Shown here: in pieces, positions 52,930-61,968 of the stretch | How positions within the stretch are numbered: the stretch's first letter is position 1 | Layout of the letters: the number at the start of each line of letters is the position of its first letter | NCBI RefSeq assembly: GCF_001467025.1 | Contig: NZ_LNXV01000029.1 | Coordinates: 58,304 to 122,303 of the forward strand | Source: Legionella brunensis | GTDB lineage: Bacteria > Pseudomonadota > Gammaproteobacteria > Legionellales > Legionellaceae | Length of the DNA stretch: 64,000 nucleotides | Direction: 5' to 3' | The notes under the pieces: generated by a model | The model's database searches: none | What the model saw: the letters and a program-made list of their open reading frames with translations, nothing else | Told to the model about the DNA's origin: nothing | Position numbers and translations under genes: made by a program

Positions 52930-54336
52930 CTATGCACGATCAGGACGGGTCAAACCATATTTACGCATTTTTTCAACTAAAGTAGTACGTCGCATGTTAA
53001 GATAATTAGCTGCATGGGCCACCACCCAATCAGATTCGTTCAATGCTTGGCTAATAAGCGCAAGCTCTGTCTTTACTAAATGTTCCTTTAAATCGATTCC
53101 ATCACTAGTAATTGCGTCTGGACTTAATATTTCCAATAGAGTTTCCCGTTCGCTATTCAAAACTCCTTGTATTAACAACTTGCTATCTTTTCTAAAACGT
53201 CTGGGCAAATCCTCGAAATCTACAATCCCATTAGGAAACAAAATGGATAAGCGCTCAACAAGATTGGCTAGCTCTCGTACATTTCCCGGCCAGCTATAGC
53301 AACTCAACGCATCTAGAGCCGCAGGCATAAGACGAACACCAGGCCTGTTTTCGCCTTCAATACGAGAGACAAGTTCGTTTAACAACAAAGGCAAATCTTC
53401 ACGCCTGGCACGTAAAGGAGGCATATCAATAGGAAAAACATTTAAACGATAAAATAAGTCCTCTCGAAATGTCCCTTCACTAATTGCCTCCTCCAGATTA
53501 CGATGAGTAGCAGCAATAATCCTAACGTTAACATCAATGCTCTTGTTGCTGCCGACCCGTTCAAAACAGCGCTCTTGTAATACACGCAATAATTTGACTT
53601 GCATTGCTAAAGGCATATCCCCTATTTCATCAAGAAATAAAGTTCCACCATTTGCTAATTCAAACCGTCCCTGGCGAGCGGTAATCGCACCAGTAAACGC
53701 TCCTTTCTCATGTCCAAACAACTCACTTTCTAACAATTCCGCCGGAATAGCTCCACAATTAATAGGAATAAACGGCTTATTATGTCGTGATGAAAAAGCA
53801 TGAATATTCCTTGCTACAACTTCCTTACCTGTACCTGATTCACCAAGAATTAATACACTCGCTTCAGTATCTGCAACCTGAGCAATCAATTTACGAACTT
53901 GGCGGATAGAATCACTGTTACCTACCAAACTACGAAATAAAGGCGTACGCTTTTTGTTGTATTTTTCAGCCAATAGTGTTTCATTAGCAATCTGGCATTT
54001 ATGCAAAGCTTCGAGCATTTGAGCATACGTAAAAGGAAAACAGAGATTTGCAAGCACATTACTTACAGAATAATGAGTTTCAGGAAAAGGTGAATCGATA
54101 AGGATGATCGGCAATTGTGGCACTATCGTCCTCACATCATTGAGGAACTCAAAGGTATTTTCATAAGATTCTTGCGCCCCAACTACAATTGAATGAACAT
54201 TCTTAAAAGAGAAAGTTTGCCAATTCAAATAATTAGCTTGAATACAAGTTTCGCCAACAAAATTTAAAATCGTGGTGAGCTTATGAGAACGTTCTTTATT
54301 ATCATCAATAATGAAAATAGTTTCATTGCGACTCAT
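52930..54336 (-). CDS. fleQ: Sigma-54-dependent flagellar master regulator FleQ
   Basis: A 468-residue enhancer-binding protein. Residues about 1-120 form the FleQ receiver-like domain ([16 protein letters not shown]). About 145-380 is the AAA+ domain: [30 protein letters not shown] (sigma-54 contact), [14 protein letters not shown] Fis-type helix-turn-helix ends the protein ([20 protein letters not shown]). The ATG at 54336 is chosen because it starts the receiver domain; the frame continues upstream without support. FleQ starts the flagellar cascade and in some bacteria senses c-di-GMP. No other flagellar genes are adjacent. Confidence 0.9.
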   Translation of the reverse strand: MSRNETIFIIDDNKERSHKLTTILNFVGETCIQANYLNWQTFSFKNVHSIVVGAQESYENTFEFLNDVRTIVPQLPIILIDSPFPETHYSVSNVLANLCFPFTYAQMLEALHKCQIANETLLAEKYNKKRTPLFRSLVGNSDSIRQVRKLIAQVADTEASVLILGESGTGKEVVARNIHAFSSRHNKPFIPINCGAIPAELLESELFGHEKGAFTGAITARQGRFELANGGTLFLDEIGDMPLAMQVKLLRVLQERCFERVGSNKSIDVNVRIIAATHRNLEEAISEGTFREDLFYRLNVFPIDMPPLRARREDLPLLLNELVSRIEGENRPGVRLMPAALDALSCYSWPGNVRELANLVERLSILFPNGIVDFEDLPRRFRKDSKLLIQGVLNSERETLLEILSPDAITSDGIDLKEHLVKTELALISQALNESDWVVAHAANYLNMRRTTLVEKMRKYGLTRPDRA

Positions 54337-54441
54337 AGCTCTATCCCTACATCCAGCTTGCCTAATCTGAGTATTGGTTACCAACCAATATACTGTCAAA
54401 TAAATGACGATTTATTTTATCAGTGTCATAAATAACAAGTC

Positions 54442-55029
54442 CTAGCGATTGCAGTCAATAGACTCAAAAGCATTACACAACACCCCAAAACATAATTTTT
54501 GATTGCCAATTGCTTTAGTAGCCGCAATATGTTTTTGAATAGAGAATCGACGAACATCCAGATAACCCATGCGACGACAAAATGAAAACGCTGCCTTACG
54601 TCCGCAACCGCGATGACCATCATAGCACCAATCAACACGATAATTATTAAAACGAGGGTAGACAAAGCGTCTTAAGCGATAATGATAAGCCTTAGGGGGA
54701 TTATGAGACATGTTTGATACACAACGGATGGTTTTAAACCCATTGCAATGCCAACCTTTACATCTTAAATTGCAGAATAAATAATTCGTTAAACCCACAT
54801 TATTATCGATAATCTGCTGGTCCGCTCGCTCATAACCCATGAGCCGACAATAGCGATTGGCGACCACAGATCCACACTTACCATCTAACATGCAATAATT
54901 TAAACGTTCACCATGGTATTTCGGCATCCAAAAATTTCTATAGAAATCATTACTGCGCGCTCCCATACTCAAATTACTCAAGAGCAAGCAAGCTATAGTC
55001 ACCAAACCCATTCGTGAAAAAAAAGTCAT
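54442..55029 (-). CDS. Secreted Cys-rich protein with a duplicated domain
   Basis: A 195-residue protein with a signal peptide (MTFFSRMGLVTIACLLLSNL). The mature part is two copies of one module, about 33-105 and 120-195. Each reads aromatic-x-Pro, Tyr/Trp-Cys-x-x-Asp-Gly, Cys-Gly, Ala, Tyr/Phe-Cys-Arg-x-Met-Gly-Tyr, a Leu-x-Cys pair and a final aliphatic-x-Cys. The cysteines (7 and 6) suggest disulfide-stabilised folding outside the cytoplasm. I do not know its function. It lies between fleQ and dnaE on the same strand. Confidence 0.75.
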   Translation of the reverse strand: MTFFSRMGLVTIACLLLSNLSMGARSNDFYRNFWMPKYHGERLNYCMLDGKCGSVVANRYCRLMGYERADQQIIDNNVGLTNYLFCNLRCKGWHCNGFKTIRCVSNMSHNPPKAYHYRLRRFVYPRFNNYRVDWCYDGHRGCGRKAAFSFCRRMGYLDVRRFSIQKHIAATKAIGNQKLCFGVLCNAFESIDCNR

Positions 55030-55164
55030 TATTACAATCCGTTAGCAGCTTTTATGACATGTTAGCCTATGCCCGACAGCAAAAAAAGAGGCAAAACTCC
55101 CCTTCGATAATTTTTTGACAGACCGCTGATCATTTAGGTCTAATTCACAACGAACTATTGTCAA

Positions 55165-58100
55165 CTAATAGCTCAATTCAACGTTTTGTTCCCCTAATAG
55201 ATCGCCAAGAATCATTAACAAATTATCAGTTGGCGTCACTCGCCACTGCTGACCCAAATTTAAAGCAGCAGTGGCGGTTTGACTTGCATAACGAATCTGC
55301 ACGACACATTCACCCTGATGAGCTTTTAATATGGATTGCAGTGAAGAAATCACCTCATTATCTTTAGGCGATAAGGCAAGGGCAATACATTTGGCAAATC
55401 GCGTACGTGCATCTTCAATACTGTAAAGTTGATTAGCAGTCATCTTAACGCCACCACTATACTCATCGGGTGCGATTTCCCCTTCAACAACAAGCATTTG
55501 CCCCACTTGTATGTTTGTTTGTTGAGCTTCATAGACCTCGGAAAAAACCACAACATCCAATTTATTAGTGGCATCTTCAACGCCAATAATTGTCAATTTT
55601 TTTCCTCGCTTAGTCATGACCCTTCGTAATGTTGTGACCAAACCACATATGCATGTTTTTTTTAAAACACTGGGATTAAGTCTGGCAATAGGAGTAACAA
55701 AGGCTTTGAACTCTTGAGAGTACTGCTTTGCTGGATGTCCAGTAATATAAAGTCCTAGCGTTTCTTTTTCACCATTTAGCCGCATTGTGTCTGGCCATGG
55801 TTTGCATTCGACATAATCTTCTTGATTAACCGTTTCTTCCAATATTGAAAACAAATCCGTCTGGCCACTATTTTGATTTTGGTGAGTTTTATCGGCTACC
55901 TTTAAAGCTTTATCAAGCGAAGTGAATAACACGGAGCGCTCTATACCCCAACAATCCATTGCACCACTTTTGATTAAAGCCTCCAACACTCGACGATTTA
56001 CTTTACGCAAATCCATTCTTTGACAAAAACTAAATAAACCCGAATAAACCCCTCCACTTATTCTTTCTTCCACGATGTAGTTAATTGCCGTTTCCCCTAC
56101 CCCTTTGATCGCCCCCAAACCGTAGAGAATTGTTTTGTCATCAGCTACAGTAAATTGGTAATGGGACTGGTTAATTGCGGGCGGTAAAACATTTAATTGC
56201 ATTTGCACGCATTCATCTATAAAGGTGACTACTTTATCAGTATTATCCATATCCGAAGACATGACCGCGGCCATAAATGCAGCTGGAAAATGTGCCTTTA
56301 ACCAAGCCGTTTGATAAGCAACTAGTGCATAAGCCGCAGAGTGAGATTTATTAAATCCATAGCCAGCAAACTTCTCCATTAAGTCAAAAATATGCGTAGC
56401 AACCTGTTCATCAACACCACGTGCTGTCGCACCTTCAGTAAAAATGACTCGTTGTTTGGCCATTTCCTCAGGCTTTTTCTTACCCATGGCTCGTCGCAAT
56501 AAGTCCGCTCCCCCGAGCGTATAATTTGCTAAAACCTGGGCGATTTGCATCACTTGTTCTTGGTAAAGAATAACCCCATAGGTAGGCTTTAAAATAGGTT
56601 CCAAGTCTGGATGGGGATACTCAACCTTAGCACGCCCATGTTTTCTGTCAATAAAGTCATCTACCATCCCTGATTGGAGAGGACCTGGTCTAAAAAGAGC
56701 AACCAATGCAATTATATCTTCAAAACAATCTGGCTGGAGGCGATGAATTAACTCTTTCATGCCACGGGATTCCAGCTGGAAAACTGCTGTAGTTTGGCAA
56801 GCCATTAATAGCTCAAAACTTTTTTTATCGTCTGTAGGAATGAGAGAGATATCAATTGGCAGCTCGCCTTGGGCAACCCTTTGTTTATTGATAATTGCCA
56901 AAGCCCAATCAATGATGGTTAACGTTCGCAGTCCCAAGAAGTCAAACTTCACTAAACCTGCAGCCTCTACATCATCTTTGTCAAATTGACTAACTAATTG
57001 GGTCGAACCTTGTTCACAATAAATTGCAGTAAAATCAGTTAATTTTGAAGGTGCAATCACTACGCCACCAGCATGTTTACCTGCATTTCGAGTAATACCT
57101 TCAAGTTTTAATGCTAAATCAATTAACTCTTTGACTTCCTCTTCGTCTTGATAACGTCGTTTTAATTCTTCTTCATCCTCGAGCGCTTTGTTCAAAGTCA
57201 TTCCTATTTCAAAAGGAATTAATTTCGCTATCTTATCGACAAAACCATAAGGATGACCCAGAACCCGCCCCACATCGCGTACCACTGCCTTTGCAGCCAT
57301 CGTACCGAAAGTAATAATTTGTGAAACACTTTGTCGTCCATATTTCTCAGCAACATATTCAATAACCCTATCTCGCCCCTCCATGCAAAAATCAATATCG
57401 AAGTCAGGCATCGAAACCCGCTCAGGATTTAAGAAACGCTCGAATAGCAATTCATAGAGTAGTGGATCCAAGTCGGTTATTTTTAATGCGTAAGCAACCA
57501 AAGAACCTGCTCCAGAACCTCTTCCAGGACCGACTGGGACACCATTTTGTTTTGCCCACTGAATAAAATCTGCCACGATAAGGAAATAACCGGGAAACCC
57601 CATGGTATTAATTACGTCTAACTCAACCTGCAGTCTTTTATCATAAGGAGAGCGTAAACTTGTTATAGTCTCTGGAGATTGATCACGAAAAATTTGCTGT
57701 AGACGTTCTTCAAGACCCTGCTTGGATAACTCTGAAAGATAACCTTCTACTGTAGACCCTTCTGGAATAGGGAAATTAGGCAAATAATTATTGCCTAAAT
57801 CAAGTTTAACGGTACATCGTTTGGCTATTTCAACCGTATTTTCCAGGGCTTGCGGTAAATCTTTAAATAGCTCAATCATCTCTTGCGCGGAGCGAAGGTA
57901 TTGTTGTGGGCTGTATAGCTGGTTTCGTCTGGGATCCGCCAAAGTGTAGCCTTCGTGAATGCACACTCGCGCTTCATGTGCTTCATAATCTTCTTTTTGG
58001 AGAAAACGCACATCGTTAGTGGCAACTAAAGGTAAATTTAGCTCCTCCGCCAAACGTACCACGCGTTCATTATATTCGATCTCATCAACTCGCCCTGTTC

Positions 58101-58611
58101 TTTGTATTTCCAAATAAAAACGATTAGGAAAAATATCCATAAAGGATTTAGCCAATGCATAAGCACTTGTTTCATCATTTGCTAGTAAGGCCTTCCCTAT
58201 GGCACCGAATCGTCCTCCTGATAAGGCAATTAACCCTTCTGCATGTTCATTAATCCAATGAGATTGAATTCTTGGTTGGCCTTGGTATTGGCCTTCCTGA
58301 TAAGCCTTGGACACCAAACAGGTTAAATTTCGATACCCTATTTCATTTTGGCATAATAGAACAAGCGAGGTAACCTGTTCAGGGTTAGCGGGATCATAGC
58401 AAGGTAAATCACTTCCTAAAATCGGTTTAATACCTGCTTCCAATGCTGCCTTGAAAACTTTCACCGCAGCAAAGAGATTGCAATAGTCAGTAATTGCTAT
58501 TGCATTCATACCCTTATTAGCAAGTGACTTCATAAGCGGCTTGATACGCACTAAACCGTCTACCATGGAAAACTCTGTGTGTACCCGCAAATGAACAAAA
58601 CGCGCTTGCAT
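55165..58611 (-). CDS. dnaE: DNA polymerase III subunit alpha
   Basis: A 1148-residue replicative polymerase. The N-terminal PHP domain starts FVHLRVHTEFSMVDGLV. The polymerase core has GPGRGSGAGSLVAYAL, MPDFDIDFC with the catalytic aspartates, and the finger region GYGFNKSHSAAYALVAYQTAWLKAHFP quoted here only as GFNKSHSAAYAL. The C-terminus has the OB and tau-binding parts. The ATG at 58611 is used; the TTG seven codons upstream is rejected. Monocistronic. Confidence 0.96.
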   Translation of the reverse strand: MQARFVHLRVHTEFSMVDGLVRIKPLMKSLANKGMNAIAITDYCNLFAAVKVFKAALEAGIKPILGSDLPCYDPANPEQVTSLVLLCQNEIGYRNLTCLVSKAYQEGQYQGQPRIQSHWINEHAEGLIALSGGRFGAIGKALLANDETSAYALAKSFMDIFPNRFYLEIQRTGRVDEIEYNERVVRLAEELNLPLVATNDVRFLQKEDYEAHEARVCIHEGYTLADPRRNQLYSPQQYLRSAQEMIELFKDLPQALENTVEIAKRCTVKLDLGNNYLPNFPIPEGSTVEGYLSELSKQGLEERLQQIFRDQSPETITSLRSPYDKRLQVELDVINTMGFPGYFLIVADFIQWAKQNGVPVGPGRGSGAGSLVAYALKITDLDPLLYELLFERFLNPERVSMPDFDIDFCMEGRDRVIEYVAEKYGRQSVSQIITFGTMAAKAVVRDVGRVLGHPYGFVDKIAKLIPFEIGMTLNKALEDEEELKRRYQDEEEVKELIDLALKLEGITRNAGKHAGGVVIAPSKLTDFTAIYCEQGSTQLVSQFDKDDVEAAGLVKFDFLGLRTLTIIDWALAIINKQRVAQGELPIDISLIPTDDKKSFELLMACQTTAVFQLESRGMKELIHRLQPDCFEDIIALVALFRPGPLQSGMVDDFIDRKHGRAKVEYPHPDLEPILKPTYGVILYQEQVMQIAQVLANYTLGGADLLRRAMGKKKPEEMAKQRVIFTEGATARGVDEQVATHIFDLMEKFAGYGFNKSHSAAYALVAYQTAWLKAHFPAAFMAAVMSSDMDNTDKVVTFIDECVQMQLNVLPPAINQSHYQFTVADDKTILYGLGAIKGVGETAINYIVEERISGGVYSGLFSFCQRMDLRKVNRRVLEALIKSGAMDCWGIERSVLFTSLDKALKVADKTHQNQNSGQTDLFSILEETVNQEDYVECKPWPDTMRLNGEKETLGLYITGHPAKQYSQEFKAFVTPIARLNPSVLKKTCICGLVTTLRRVMTKRGKKLTIIGVEDATNKLDVVVFSEVYEAQQTNIQVGQMLVVEGEIAPDEYSGGVKMTANQLYSIEDARTRFAKCIALALSPKDNEVISSLQSILKAHQGECVVQIRYASQTATAALNLGQQWRVTPTDNLLMILGDLLGEQNVELSY

Positions 58612-58869
58612 AATGTGAAAACTTTTACTCAAGAGAATGAGTGAACTGTACCGAAGTCAGTTGTTGAGAGCAAGTACGAAATTGGTGACTTTTCTATAAA
58701 AAAGCAGCTATGCTCAAGTAGCCTGGCTGCAGCGAACTTAAATAAAAAATCATCTATTTTGGCTCTGTACTTTATTGATTTGTCATTTATTTACAAGTCT
58801 ATATCCCCTACTCTAGAATAATTTTTAAGAATCAGGTCTAAATTTAGGGACATGAAAAATTGAGGAAAA

Positions 58870-59586
58870 AAAACTACTACTCTTGGGTGATAAATTACTC
58901 AAGGCTGGCTGCAATGCGGTTGATAAAATTGCCCAACCTCTATTTGATCATTTGATTTAACGTTCTTTTCATATAAATTATCAATTAATGATAATTTTAT
59001 TTTTCTAACCAATAATTATGCCTGGCTTAAAAATTGTATCAATAAAAACTACGTAGAATATCTTTCTTCCATGTAACCGGAACACGATGCCATTCTCTGG
59101 GATGCGATTACCAAAGACAGTACTGTTATGCCAGTGTTTGAAGATACCCGACTAAACTTCAATATCGATCATGGATTTACCATTATTAAAAGCAATGAAA
59201 CACAAGAAGAGCATTTTAATTTTGCAACCACCCGAAACAACTATCAAATAAATGACTTTTACTTGCATCATCAGGAAATTCTGGAACGCTTTATCCTTTA
59301 TTTTAAAGATAAAGCTCAAAAAATTATTGATATTGCCTGACGCATGCAATCAGCTTGAAAGAACTTGGTTTAATTAAAAACTCGCTTGCAAAGAAGAGTT
59401 TTATAGAGAAATCGATTACTTCATAGAAAACACACAGATTAAAACCATCCACCTCTCAGCGAGTGGCAAAAATCTTGATGTAAACTATACCTTAGCTCAT
59501 ACAGGTTATTATTTCCTGCAAGGATTAAGCTATAAACAAATAGCAAATCAGATAATTGAAGGTAATTATAGATCTGTAAGCCATCG
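58870..59586 (+). pseudogene. Decayed LuxR-family regulator
   Basis: Three plus-strand pieces in changing frames resemble the Legionella LuxR-type regulators with a PAS/SOUL-like sensor. They are KLLKAGCNAVDKIAQPLFDH near 58890; AILWDAITKDSTVMPVFEDT to IDHGFTIIKSNE, then FILYFKDKAQKII at 59089-59340; and a helix-turn-helix remnant LQGLSYKQIANQI near 59515-59550. Stops lie at about 58957, 59073 and 59338 with frameshifts between. It converges on and slightly overlaps the intact luxR gene, whose sensor domain is of another kind. Confidence 0.65.
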
Positions 59587-60288
59587 CATTACCGCCAAGT
59601 ACTTATTACTCACTCCCATCTTCTTATTTGCGTTTTGTATATGAAAATTTACCGTTCGTTGCGAAATGCCCAATAGTTTAGCTATCGCATCAATTCGCAT
59701 ATTTTGTGCGGTCAACTTAAGACATTGTTGTTCACGTTTGGTTAATTTCACTGCGAACTTTGAATCCTCTAACAAGAATTGTCTCAGATAATGGAAATAG
59801 CATTGGCTTATTGCCAACCAAGCATATTGCTTCTCTTGCCAGTGATCCAAACCCGTTTCGTGAATGCGTTGGTGCAAAACCAGGACAACAAAGTCACCAT
59901 TTGGCCCATGCAAAGGAATGCATAATCCTTGATGAATGCCAAAATCTTTGGATTCTTGGCGCATACGTAGCTCACGCTTATTCTTGGCACTCGTAAGTTG
60001 ACAGTCTATATCCCAAAAAATTGGCATCAGCCCCTGCTCCATCGACTCAAGAGTTCTATCAATATCCGCATAATTTTCTCCGAGATAATGCTCATGCCAA
60101 GCTCGAAGTTGAGGTGTTACCCAATCGTAAACCAACTTATTACCACTTTTGGTATGTTGCTTATAGTACGTAAAGGCAAGACTTGTGATTCCTTGGCCAT
60201 AAAAATAGCTTATTACAAGTTGATTTAAATGCTCTATTGACTTTGCAGAAACAAATTTTGAGCAAATTTCATGCATTTTTTTATCCAT
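59566..60288 (-). CDS. LuxR-type transcription factor with AHL-binding-type domain (LuxR solo)
   Basis: A 240-residue regulator. The N-terminal autoinducer domain keeps residues of the acyl-homoserine-lactone pocket at the right spacing: Trp64, Tyr68, Asp77 and Trp92 match TraR Trp57, Tyr61, Asp70 and Trp85. Gly residues of GIHQGLCIPLHG cover the later conserved site. The Pro after the Asp is Arg. The C-terminal helix-turn-helix is LTKREQQCLKLTAQNMRIDA to LGISQRTVNFHI. No luxI-type synthase is in the window, hence a solo. A perfect lux-box palindrome ends directly at its start codon, so it may repress itself and activate the divergent cellulase gene. Confidence 0.85.
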   Translation of the reverse strand: MDKKMHEICSKFVSAKSIEHLNQLVISYFYGQGITSLAFTYYKQHTKSGNKLVYDWVTPQLRAWHEHYLGENYADIDRTLESMEQGLMPIFWDIDCQLTSAKNKRELRMRQESKDFGIHQGLCIPLHGPNGDFVVLVLHQRIHETGLDHWQEKQYAWLAISQCYFHYLRQFLLEDSKFAVKLTKREQQCLKLTAQNMRIDAIAKLLGISQRTVNFHIQNANKKMGVSNKYLAVMRWLTDL

Positions 60289-60289
60289 A

Positions 60290-60309
60290 ACCTGTTATTA
60301 AAGACAGGT
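60290..60309. promoter_or_regulatory. lux-box-like operator
   Basis: ACCTGT-TATTAAAG-ACAGGT, a perfect 6-8-6 palindrome extended by one base pair on each side (60289-60310). The half-sites and spacing equal those of the V. fischeri luxI lux box. It abuts the luxR ATG (60288). A further half-site-like CCTGTTATTA recurs at 60326-60335. Confidence 0.8.
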
Positions 60310-60330
60310 TTTCAACCCATGTTGTCCTGT

Positions 60331-60336
60331 TATTAT
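60331..60336 (+). promoter_or_regulatory. Predicted -10 box of the cellulase promoter
   Basis: TATTAT at 60331-60336 would place the transcription start near 60343 and the lux-box centre about 43 bases upstream, the position used by LuxR-type activators. No good -35 hexamer is present, as expected for an activator-dependent promoter. TATAAT at 60340-60345 is an alternative. Confidence 0.45.
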
Positions 60337-60421
60337 ACATATAATTTAATTTATATTCATTGCCACTTGTAAATCCTTAAGACCGCCCAGGCGATGAAAA
60401 AATGTGAATGCAGGAGAAAAC

Positions 60422-61924
60422 ATGCGAAAACTAACAACAATGATTTTACTGCTGCCTGGAACAGCTATCAGTGCAACAATGACTAATAATATTCATGGGG
60501 TGGGACCTAATGGTTCAGTTAAACCCTATATTTGCATTCAAAATGAATCAGGAAATGTCACTTTAAAACTAGCCCCTGGACAATCCGGTGATGCAAATAA
60601 AGCCTCAGGAAATCCTTATTATGCTGGAGCAACCTTGCGATATGATGGTTGTGAATCATCTAACAGTTATCTTGGTTATGTTGGCTTTAATATCAGTAAC
60701 TCTGGTAATAATTCAATCAGCAGCTACTCTGCCCCTACGGGCGTTCATGTTATTTACGAAAAACCAAGCATCAGCAGTCAAGGTCTTGTGGGTGGAGCAA
60801 TTACTTACACGCCGATCGAAACAAATACACAATTCTCCCCGGCTAAAACACCTAAATCATGGCAGTTTGCTGGCTTTAATTTGTCAGGCTTGGAATTTGG
60901 CAAAGTCATTGATCCTATAGTCATACCCAACCTTTCAATCAAAGATAGTGCTAGCGGTAATTCAGACTTAAAAGACACGCAATCACTGATTAATATAGGT
61001 ATGAATACCGTGCGTATCCCGATAAGCTGGGGCTATGTACAGTTGGATGGAGCTGGCAAAGGAACTTTAAATCTTGCTTACTACAACAATTTTATAAAGC
61101 CTCTCCTGCAAACGCTTACTCAAGCAAAAGTTCATACGATTGTCGACCTACACGCCTATATGCGATATTCCAAATTTGGTGAACAATATTCCGGCTGTGG
61201 CCAATCAGGCCCCTGCCCCGACGGCACATTAAATTTGGACGAAAAAGCTTATGAGTCAGTTTGGGGACAATTAGCCACCCTAATGCAAAACGATCCAGCC
61301 GTTAATAAAGACTACTTATTATTGGATTTAATGAATGAGCCTGTGGATGTTCCTGGCGAGAAAGTATTTACTATTCAATCCTCTATCATCAAGCTATTAC
61401 GTGGCCAAAAATTTACTGGCTATATCCTGATTGAAGGTAATAGCTGGTCAGGACTTCATTCCTGGACAACTCACCAATGGAACGGTAAAGATGGTCAACG
61501 TTATAGCAATGCAGATTTATTTAGTCGCGATAATTTTGCTAAAGCAGGCATAACTGACCTGTCAAAAATACTGATTAATGTTCATCAGTATCTCGATAGC
61601 AATTATAGCGGTACCCATGATAATTGTTTGCAGGATTTAACGACCACTGGTGCTAATGGCTTTAATTTGAATGCTTTTATCGATTATTTGCAAGAAAATC
61701 GCCTAAAAGCCATCATTACTGAATTTGGTACCGGCAGAAATGCCAGTAGTTGTAGTTCTCCCTTACGTCAGTTTTTACAATACTTACAGGATAATTCCGC
61801 TCAAGGTAAAGATTATGGTTTTGCCGGCTGGACAATTTGGTCAACAGGTCATGGATGGGGAGATTATAATTTACGGGTAAAACCAAATTCTTATCAGATA
61901 AATATTATCAAGGAATTTTTATAA
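60422..61924 (+). CDS. Secreted endoglucanase (cellulase), glycoside hydrolase family 5
   Basis: A 500-residue secreted enzyme. A signal peptide (MRKLTTMILLLPGTAISA) precedes an N-terminal beta-rich domain (about 20-140) and a GH5 TIM barrel (about 150-500). The barrel shows MNTVRIPISWGYVQ, TIVDLHAYMRY, the acid/base Glu in LLDLMNEPVD and the nucleophile Glu in AIITEFGTGRN, with GFAGWTIWSTG at the end. It cleaves beta-1,4-glucan. The ATG at 60422 follows CAGGAGAAAA; a GTG six codons earlier is rejected. L. pneumophila CelA, a type II secretion substrate, is the likely homologue. The lux-box promoter suggests quorum or cross-species control. Confidence 0.9.
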   Translation: MRKLTTMILLLPGTAISATMTNNIHGVGPNGSVKPYICIQNESGNVTLKLAPGQSGDANKASGNPYYAGATLRYDGCESSNSYLGYVGFNISNSGNNSISSYSAPTGVHVIYEKPSISSQGLVGGAITYTPIETNTQFSPAKTPKSWQFAGFNLSGLEFGKVIDPIVIPNLSIKDSASGNSDLKDTQSLINIGMNTVRIPISWGYVQLDGAGKGTLNLAYYNNFIKPLLQTLTQAKVHTIVDLHAYMRYSKFGEQYSGCGQSGPCPDGTLNLDEKAYESVWGQLATLMQNDPAVNKDYLLLDLMNEPVDVPGEKVFTIQSSIIKLLRGQKFTGYILIEGNSWSGLHSWTTHQWNGKDGQRYSNADLFSRDNFAKAGITDLSKILINVHQYLDSNYSGTHDNCLQDLTTTGANGFNLNAFIDYLQENRLKAIITEFGTGRNASSCSSPLRQFLQYLQDNSAQGKDYGFAGWTIWSTGHGWGDYNLRVKPNSYQINIIKEFL

Positions 61925-61929
61925 GTTCT

Positions 61930-61961
61930 AATCCATGCTAAGAGCAACCTTAGCATGGATT
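61930..61961. terminator. Bidirectional terminator after the cellulase gene
   Basis: A perfect 13-bp stem, AATCCATGCTAAG at 61930-61942 with 61949-61961, lies between two convergent genes. Confidence 0.8.
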
Positions 61962-61968
61962 CATTTTA

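Noticed and set aside
52814-53005. Open plus-strand frame downstream of the Lys/Glu-rich gene
   Set aside because: It lies inside the MITE and runs into the end of fleQ on the other strand.
59128-59340. A small independent gene of 70 codons
   Set aside because: Same-frame similarity continues upstream past a stop and downstream in another frame, so it is part of the LuxR pseudogene.
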